From the NCBI GenBank assembly GCA_039819545.1, contig JBCBRS010000032.1:1-30134 (forward strand): 30,134 nucleotides of DNA, given 5' to 3'. Shown here in pieces: positions 25,321-30,134 of this stretch. Source of the stretch: CALLPQ01 sp039819545 (GTDB taxonomy: Bacteria > Pseudomonadota > Alphaproteobacteria > Caulobacterales > Parvularculaceae). The notes below the pieces were generated by a model. The model had not been told where the DNA came from and searched no databases. It was given only the letters and a program-made list of their open reading frames with translations. Within the stretch, counting starts at the first letter, position 1; every line of letters starts with the position of its first letter. The position numbers and the translations under genes were made by a program.

Positions 25321-25437
25321 AGTGCGTTCAAAAAAGTGGTGATCGTCGATGGTTCCCATCCATCGACTTGGGTTCGAACGCGCGAACCCTAAAAGATCTA
25401 GACTGCGTATTTAATTCAACAAACAGGTACCGCAGTC
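25321..25437 (+). repeat. Structured intergenic repeat, copy 2 (three hairpins)
   Basis: Second copy of the element at 17679. Stem 1 pairs TCGATGG (25346-25352) with CCATCGA (25360-25366) and is identical to copy 1, while the loop differs by one base. Stem 2 pairs GGGTTCG (25370-25376) with CGAACCC (25383-25389), one base pair longer than in copy 1. Stem 3 pairs GACTGCG (25401-25407) with CGCAGTC (25431-25437), although most of its loop has diverged. It lies between the PlsC and DUF2125 genes, both on the - strand, so in the same reading direction as copy 1 it is antisense to its flanks. Confidence 0.8.
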
Positions 25438-25470
25438 TCGTTCTGGTGCAGGATTGACCGGTGCCCATTC

Positions 25471-26331
25471 CTAGCGCTCAATCACACTGAGAGGCGCTGC
25501 GTTATCGGGGGTAGCATCGCCGGGATCAGCATTTTGCAACCCACTTTCGATTGGCGTCATGTCTGGGCGGGTGGCCAGCATCGTTCGTTCAAGGCTTGCC
25601 AGAAAATCTTCGCGCTCTGCGCCCGGCGGTATGGGCGGGGCAATGCGCATCTGAACGGGCCCCAAACGCTTTTGCCAACCGGGATAGAGCCAGCGTCGCC
25701 CGCTGTCATGGCCCACAACGCTCACCGGCGCGCCGCATGCTTGATAGATACCGGCAATCCCAGGCTTGAGAGCAATCGTCTCCCCCGGTTGCAGGCGGGT
25801 TCCTTCGGGAAAAATAACGATTTGTGCACCGCTTTTAATGGCCCGCCGGGTATCGCGGAGCAGGGCGCGGAGTGACTTCGGGCCCGCGTCGCGGTCAATG
25901 GCGATGGCCCCTGACTTGCGCAGCCAGAAGCCAAACACCGGCACCCGGGTCAATTCCTGTTTGATGACAAAAATCGGGTGCCGCAAATGGGCATAGAGCC
26001 ATACCGTTTCCCACATGGACTGGTGGTTTGCGGCGATGATCGCTGGCCCCGTGGGTAGATTTTCGCGCCCGGCAATATCCGCCCTGATCCCGCAAATATG
26101 GGCGAGCCCGAACAGAACAGTGCGCGCCCATTGACGGCAGAACCAGCGAATGGCCGGCCCATCGCTCAACAAGAACGCGATGCCAATGACGCCGCCGATG
26201 GCGGTCGCACTGGTAATCCAGACACGGAAGATCAGGGCCCGGATATTATCCAGCGTGCCGGGCGGCGTCGCAGCACTGGCGCCCGCGTGATCGTCGGCAA
26301 ATCCGCTCTCGTCCACGGTCATGGGCGTCAT
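25471..26331 (-). CDS. plsC: 1-acyl-sn-glycerol-3-phosphate acyltransferase
   Basis: The enzyme adds the second fatty acid to lysophosphatidic acid, giving phosphatidic acid for membrane lipids. The 286-residue protein has an N-terminal membrane region. The catalytic block NHQSMWE is at 102-108 (His103, with Glu108 in place of the usual Asp, a common variant in this group). The substrate-binding FPEGTR is at 174-179, and a GVFGFWLRKSG-like segment lies between them. A perfect AAAGGAG precedes the ATG at 26331, and the start overlaps the stop of the upstream gene by ATGA, so translation is coupled to the YdcF-like gene. Confidence 0.92.
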   Translation of the reverse strand: MTPMTVDESGFADDHAGASAATPPGTLDNIRALIFRVWITSATAIGGVIGIAFLLSDGPAIRWFCRQWARTVLFGLAHICGIRADIAGRENLPTGPAIIAANHQSMWETVWLYAHLRHPIFVIKQELTRVPVFGFWLRKSGAIAIDRDAGPKSLRALLRDTRRAIKSGAQIVIFPEGTRLQPGETIALKPGIAGIYQACGAPVSVVGHDSGRRWLYPGWQKRLGPVQMRIAPPIPPGAEREDFLASLERTMLATRPDMTPIESGLQNADPGDATPDNAAPLSVIER

Positions 26332-26969
26332 GTGGGGCTCCTTTCCACAAGCGCAAACAGACGGGCCGCCAGATATTTTGAATATTCACCCGCAACCACG
26401 CGCCACGCCGGACCATCGACCGGCCACCGCGTCCGCGACAGGCGCGCCGACGGGGTTGGCACGGTAACAAAACGGGCCGTAATATTGTGTTGGGTCAAAT
26501 GGTGCATGGCGCGGGGCAAGTGAATGTCGGACGTAACGATAACCAGATAGGCAAAGCGGTGCTGGCGCGCCCATCGGGCAATCTCGCGCGCATTTCCGCG
26601 GGTTGTTTTGGCGGTTCTGCCCAAGTCTACGCAACAGGCAAACCGCGCGGACGCCCGCCCAGGCCAGAATTTTTTGAGATCCGTGGCGGTTGTTGCCTCG
26701 TGGACACCGGAAATCAAAAGCCGTTCGCCGGTTCCACCGGCAAAAAGGGCCATGCCGTCGGCAATGCGGCGCCCGCCCCCGCCCGTGAGCACGGCAATGC
26801 CCAGCTCAGGTTCGCGGGCAATCTGCGCCAGGGTGCGCTCCGCCTCGGCCCGGTCCGGCAAGGTCTGCACAAAGATCGCGAGCCCCGCGATCCACGTCAG
26901 CGCCAAGACCGCTGCGCAGGTCAGGATGAAGCGCACCAAACGCGCCGCCGGGTGAATGCCAATGCTCAT
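26328..26969 (-). CDS. YdcF/DUF218 family protein
   Basis: A 213-residue membrane-anchored protein. One hydrophobic helix (LVRFILTCAAVLALTWIAGLAIF) leads to a DUF218 domain with IAVLTGGGGRRIADGMAL near the start, LLISGVH, then TTRGNAREIARWARQH and YLVIVTSDIHLPRAM. Relatives include SanA and ElyC, which affect peptidoglycan and envelope integrity. The gene lies between ftsX and plsC, an order I recognise from other alphaproteobacteria, and this supports an envelope role. No ribosome binding site is obvious at the ATG at 26969. Confidence 0.9.
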   Translation of the reverse strand: MSIGIHPAARLVRFILTCAAVLALTWIAGLAIFVQTLPDRAEAERTLAQIAREPELGIAVLTGGGGRRIADGMALFAGGTGERLLISGVHEATTATDLKKFWPGRASARFACCVDLGRTAKTTRGNAREIARWARQHRFAYLVIVTSDIHLPRAMHHLTQHNITARFVTVPTPSARLSRTRWPVDGPAWRVVAGEYSKYLAARLFALVERSPT

Positions 26970-27023
26970 CGCGGATAACTATTGCGGCTGGACCTTGCCG
27001 TGGCAAGACAGCATTGATGCGTG

Positions 27024-27926
27024 TCAAAATGTTGCCCGCAAAGCGCGCACCACCGCCAGCCGCGCGGTCACCGCCGTCACCAGACAGGTCAGCACCGGCA
27101 CGATCAACAATGTCAGCACCAGCCCGAGAGTTAAGGTAAACCCCGGGATGAAAAGCGCCGCCGCCGTGCTCGCCCGTGTGGCCATGGACATCAGCACAAG
27201 CACCAGCACGGCCAGCACAACACCAAACAGGGCGCCGCGTAGCCCCAGCAGCAAAAACCGCCGCTGAACTTGTCCGGCGATAAACTGATCGCTCGCCCCC
27301 ACTAGATGGAGGAGCGAGACAACATCATGATTGGCCGCCAGTCCGACGCGCGCAGCGAACATGGCAATGGCGCATGCCGCCATCATCACCAGGGCAAAGA
27401 CGGCAAAGGCCAGCACCTGGATGGACCGGACACTGGCACCAAGACGCGCCTTCCATGTCCCATGGTCATTGATCAGCACGCCGGGTACGGCGGCGGCCAT
27501 GCGGGCGCGCAGCTGGTCCACTGACCCGCTCAGCGCCAGGCTTGCCTCCACCTCGATAATTGCCGGGACCGCGAAATAGGTATCCACCGCCGCCTCCCCC
27601 AGCCAGGGCGACAGGAGCGCGCGCGCATCATCGGCGGGCATAACGGCAACAGCCTTGATGCCTTCAGTATTTTCCAGAACCCGCACGGCGACGCGGGTCC
27701 GGTCGGCGATGGCCTCGGCGGTATCGCCCGTGACCTGCACCGTCAGGGCGGCCTGCAACTCCCGGGTCCAGCGATCTGATGCAGTGGAAACGAGCAGAAA
27801 CCCCGCCAACGCAAGGCTTGCCAGAAAGGAAATCACGGCAATCACAGCCAGCAGGGCCGGGCCACCGGCCCCCGCCTCAGGCAGGATGGGACGGCGCGCA
27901 CGGGCGATGCCCGTTGCCCCCGCCAT
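27024..27926 (-). CDS. ftsX: Cell division protein FtsX
   Basis: The membrane partner of FtsE in the divisome, which activates peptidoglycan hydrolases during constriction. The 300-residue protein has the FtsX plan: one N-terminal helix (LLAVIAVISFLASLALAGFL), a periplasmic domain with LQAALTVQVTGDT and the conserved ALLSPWLG, then three C-terminal helices. Between helices 2 and 3 is the VGLAANHDVVSLLHLVGASDQFI coupling segment typical of the family. The ATG at 27926 shares one base with the ftsE stop (TAATG), so translation is coupled. Confidence 0.92.
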   Translation of the reverse strand: MAGATGIARARRPILPEAGAGGPALLAVIAVISFLASLALAGFLLVSTASDRWTRELQAALTVQVTGDTAEAIADRTRVAVRVLENTEGIKAVAVMPADDARALLSPWLGEAAVDTYFAVPAIIEVEASLALSGSVDQLRARMAAAVPGVLINDHGTWKARLGASVRSIQVLAFAVFALVMMAACAIAMFAARVGLAANHDVVSLLHLVGASDQFIAGQVQRRFLLLGLRGALFGVVLAVLVLVLMSMATRASTAAALFIPGFTLTLGLVLTLLIVPVLTCLVTAVTARLAVVRALRATF

Positions 27927-28780
27927 TAGCGGGCACCCCCGGCGCCGAGCGCCGCATCCGCGTCGGCGCGCGCGCCCGCCTCTTCATCGCTAACCTCTTC
28001 CACACCGGTCATGCGTACCCGGCCGGCCGCCCCATCACCTTGGGCGCCGCCAGGCGCACCGGCTGGCGTTACAGGGCGCAACCGGCCCTGTTTCAGGCTC
28101 AGGGTTGGCTTGTTCAACCGGCGCACGAGATCAAGATCGTGGGTTGCGACGATCACCGCGGAGCCGAGCTTGTTCAACTCCACGATGAGTTTCATGATCC
28201 GTTCGGCCATGACCGGGTCCACATTCCCCGTGGGCTCATCGGCGAGGATCAATTCGGGCTTGGCCACCAGCGCGCGGGCCAGCGCCACGCGTTGTTTTTC
28301 ACCCCCCGACAGGGTCGGTGGCAAAGCGCCCATCCGGTCGCCAAGACCCACCCAGTTTAACAGTTCGCTTACGTCTTCGCGGTACTGATTATGGTTAACG
28401 CCCGCCACCTTCATGGGCAGGGCAACATTCTCAAAGGCACTGAGATGATCGAGCAGGCGAAACTCCTGGAACACAACGCCGATACGCCGGCGCAGCGGGG
28501 GCAATTCATGCCGGGCGAGCCCCGCCACGTCCTGATCAAACAGGGTCAATCGCCCGCGCGAGGGTTGCAGCGCCAGATACATCAGTTTCAAAAGCGAGGT
28601 CTTGCCCGCCCCGGACGGGCCGGTCAAAAATCGAAACTCGCCCTGATCGAGGCTGAACGATACATCCTGCAAGGCTGCATGACCATCGGTGGTCAACGCC
28701 TCATCGGTGACACCATCGAGACGCGCAGCGTCGCCCGCCTCGCCGTAAATCAACCCCACCTTGTCAAACTCAACAATCAT
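27926..28780 (-). CDS. ftsE: Cell division ATP-binding protein FtsE, with long acidic tail
   Basis: The ATPase of the FtsEX complex. ABC motifs are intact: Walker A GPSGAGKTS at 54-62, Q-loop Gln105, signature LSGGEKQR at about 157-164, Walker B LILADE followed by PTGNVD, and His214 in the H-loop. MYLALQPSRGRLTLFDQDV is the FtsE-type region. The protein is 284 residues, some 50 longer than usual. The extra parts are an N-terminal insert after GLIYGE (about residues 14-32) and a Gly/Ala/Glu/Asp-rich tail from residue 240. The ATG at 28780 opens the canonical IVEFDKVGL. Confidence 0.94.
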   Translation of the reverse strand: MIVEFDKVGLIYGEAGDAARLDGVTDEALTTDGHAALQDVSFSLDQGEFRFLTGPSGAGKTSLLKLMYLALQPSRGRLTLFDQDVAGLARHELPPLRRRIGVVFQEFRLLDHLSAFENVALPMKVAGVNHNQYREDVSELLNWVGLGDRMGALPPTLSGGEKQRVALARALVAKPELILADEPTGNVDPVMAERIMKLIVELNKLGSAVIVATHDLDLVRRLNKPTLSLKQGRLRPVTPAGAPGGAQGDGAAGRVRMTGVEEVSDEEAGARADADAALGAGGAR

Positions 28781-28896
28781 CCAGCCGGACCAATTCTTTC
28801 CTCGCGCTTGCCTGTGTTGATAGCCGGTAACGCGGCGCGGTCAAAGGGCGGCGATGGTACCCTAACCGCAGGCCGCCAGCAGGAAGGCGCGCCGTC

Positions 28897-29961
28897 ATGA
28901 GCACCATGATCATCGCTTGTCCCCACTGCCACACACGCTTTCAGGTGGCGGAGGATCGGTTTTTGCCGTCCGGTCGGTCCGTGCGGTGTTCAGAATGCGC
29001 CACAAGCTGGTTCGTGCCCGCGCCCCAGGCCATCGAAACCCTGTCGCCGCAAACCCGGCTCAACGATCAGCCCGCGCCGGCGCGCACGCGGCCAGCGCCG
29101 GAATCCCAGAGCGCCCGCGTCGACCAGTTTGTCCATAATCAGCATAACCCGCATTTGGCCACAGACGAACCGCGTACCGGACAAACGCGCACCAAGGAAC
29201 AAGTCGTCGACACCGACTGGCAGGAAATTGGCGGTGCGAGACGCAACACCGGCCGCTGGACCGGGCAAGAGCGGCGCGGGGTTGAGCAAGCCTCCCTGCG
29301 CCCGACCATCAAACGGGTTGAAGAGGATGCGGGCGACCGGTCCACCATCGACAGGCTACAAAAAGCCCGCCAGCACGGCCTGAAAGACGCGCCGGGCGAG
29401 GTCTTTACGGCCATCAAGGTTCAACCCCGCGAATTGGAACGCGCCCTGAAGAGAGTGCGCCGCAAGGCCGAAGCACGGGAGAAAAATCGCCTGACGCCGC
29501 TGCGCGTCCTAGGCTGGATGACACTGGGCTGTCTGACGGCCGGGGCGTTGTTTGGCGGGTATCATTACCGCGACGATATCATGCGCCAGTTTCCCGGCAC
29601 GGCGAAAGCCTATGCAAGGCTTGGCATTGACGCCAAACCCTTTGGCCTGAGCCTTGAGAATATCTCCCACAAGGTTGCGCTTTCTACCGGCGGGCCAGTT
29701 TTGATGATTCAGGGCGAATTGCACAATGATGGCCAAAAACTGATCGCGACGCCGTTGTTACAGGCAGAAGCGCTGGACGCGCGCGGTCGTCTGCTGGCCA
29801 GCTGGACCTTTGCGCCGGAGCAATCCTCCGTACCGAGCCGAAGTTTCGCTGCCTTCGCCACGCGCAACCCCGCCCCCGAAGGCGTCACCGAAGTGATCTT
29901 GTCCTTCGCCCCAAAAAAGAGCCGGACTGAACCCTTTACGACGCGGCCCCCAAATCAATAG
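28897..29961 (+). CDS. MJ0042-type zinc-ribbon membrane protein
   Basis: A 354-residue protein with an N-terminal zinc ribbon: C8, C11, C31 and C34 in CPHCHTRF and RCSECATSW. A long charged linker follows, with PAPARTRPAPESQ and many Arg/Glu/Lys. Next is one membrane helix at about residues 203-223 (VLGWMTLGCLTAGALFGGY), then a beta-rich C-terminal DUF3426-like domain. The arrangement (cytoplasmic zinc ribbon, helix, periplasmic domain) is common in alphaproteobacteria next to ftsE, and here the two are divergent. The function is unknown. The ATG at 28897 follows AGGAAGG. Confidence 0.88.
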   Translation: MSTMIIACPHCHTRFQVAEDRFLPSGRSVRCSECATSWFVPAPQAIETLSPQTRLNDQPAPARTRPAPESQSARVDQFVHNQHNPHLATDEPRTGQTRTKEQVVDTDWQEIGGARRNTGRWTGQERRGVEQASLRPTIKRVEEDAGDRSTIDRLQKARQHGLKDAPGEVFTAIKVQPRELERALKRVRRKAEAREKNRLTPLRVLGWMTLGCLTAGALFGGYHYRDDIMRQFPGTAKAYARLGIDAKPFGLSLENISHKVALSTGGPVLMIQGELHNDGQKLIATPLLQAEALDARGRLLASWTFAPEQSSVPSRSFAAFATRNPAPEGVTEVILSFAPKKSRTEPFTTRPPNQ

Positions 29962-29993
29962 GGGCATACGGAATATTTATCGCAAGTAGAATC

Positions 29994-30134
29994 CGTATTC
30001 CCGGGCAAGCGCAGCGCAGACCCGGGAACTGTTGATGCACTCTGCGTACCCCAATTCGGAGACCCCTGTATTGTCTGCCTATGCTAATTTAGGTGCGGGA
30101 AGGAGGCCGTGAGACCCCTGACGCGGTTGACGTC
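29994..30134. repeat. Right copy of the end repeat, inverted relative to the left end
   Basis: Reverse complement of 11-151. It contains the TTCCCGGG palindrome (29998-30028) with a slightly different loop from the left copy. The window stops on the GACGTC at the outer edge of the repeat. It begins 32 bases after the zinc-ribbon gene stop, and the bases between show nothing else. Confidence 0.85.

Noticed and set aside
11..30134. The whole window as a single composite transposon bounded by inverted repeats
   Set aside because: The content is housekeeping (rimM, pyrD, plsC, ftsEX), no transposase or integrase is present, and related repeats also lie inside the window.

Overview
The window looks like chromosomal DNA of a moderately GC-rich alphaproteobacterium. 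The evidence is gene content and order: a DUF2125 protein, and an MJ0042-type zinc-ribbon protein divergent from an ftsE-ftsX-ydcF-plsC block. I cannot place it to genus, and I see no rRNA, tRNA, CRISPR array, insertion-sequence transposase or phage genes. Both ends carry the same roughly 140 bp repeat in opposite orientation (11-151 and 29994-30134), so the window is probably bounded by members of a dispersed repeat family.

Layout, left to right. Positions 1-975 are a palindromic-repeat zone with a small GIY-YIG nuclease gene inside it. Next come an anchored LysM protein (-), a LOG-family nucleotide hydrolase and a small ribbon-helix-helix protein (+), and a very large, convergent GlnE-like protein (-) in which I cannot find the catalytic motifs of either adenylyltransferase domain. 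From 6.4 to 10.7 kb on the + strand are a ClC channel/transporter, a Bcr/CflA-type MFS exporter, rimM and a TRIC/UPF0126 membrane protein; the last three overlap by ATGA and are probably translationally coupled. A four-helix membrane protein and a GST-like protein follow on the - strand, then YajQ and a GNAT acetyltransferase on the + strand.

From 13.55 to 14.04 kb is a non-coding stretch with a REPIN-like pair of hairpins, followed by an AT-richer orphan gene that resembles nothing I recognise and looks acquired. A secreted M20 amidohydrolase, an acyl carrier protein and a ketoacyl-ACP synthase follow. After a structured intergenic repeat come a small membrane protein (-), a short Ada-type regulator/methyltransferase (+), and a - strand run of DUF2147 protein, DASS/SLC13 anion transporter and SnoaL-like lipoprotein. 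Divergent from that run are a repeat-containing secreted protein, DUF952 and pyrD.

The right end is envelope and division biology: DUF2125, a second copy of the structured repeat, PlsC, a YdcF-like protein, FtsX and FtsE on the - strand, and divergently the zinc-ribbon membrane protein. Most genes are ordinary housekeeping. The items most worth a second look are the catalytically degenerate GlnE homologue, the two-copy three-hairpin intergenic element, and the GIY-YIG gene sitting inside an array of alternating palindromes.
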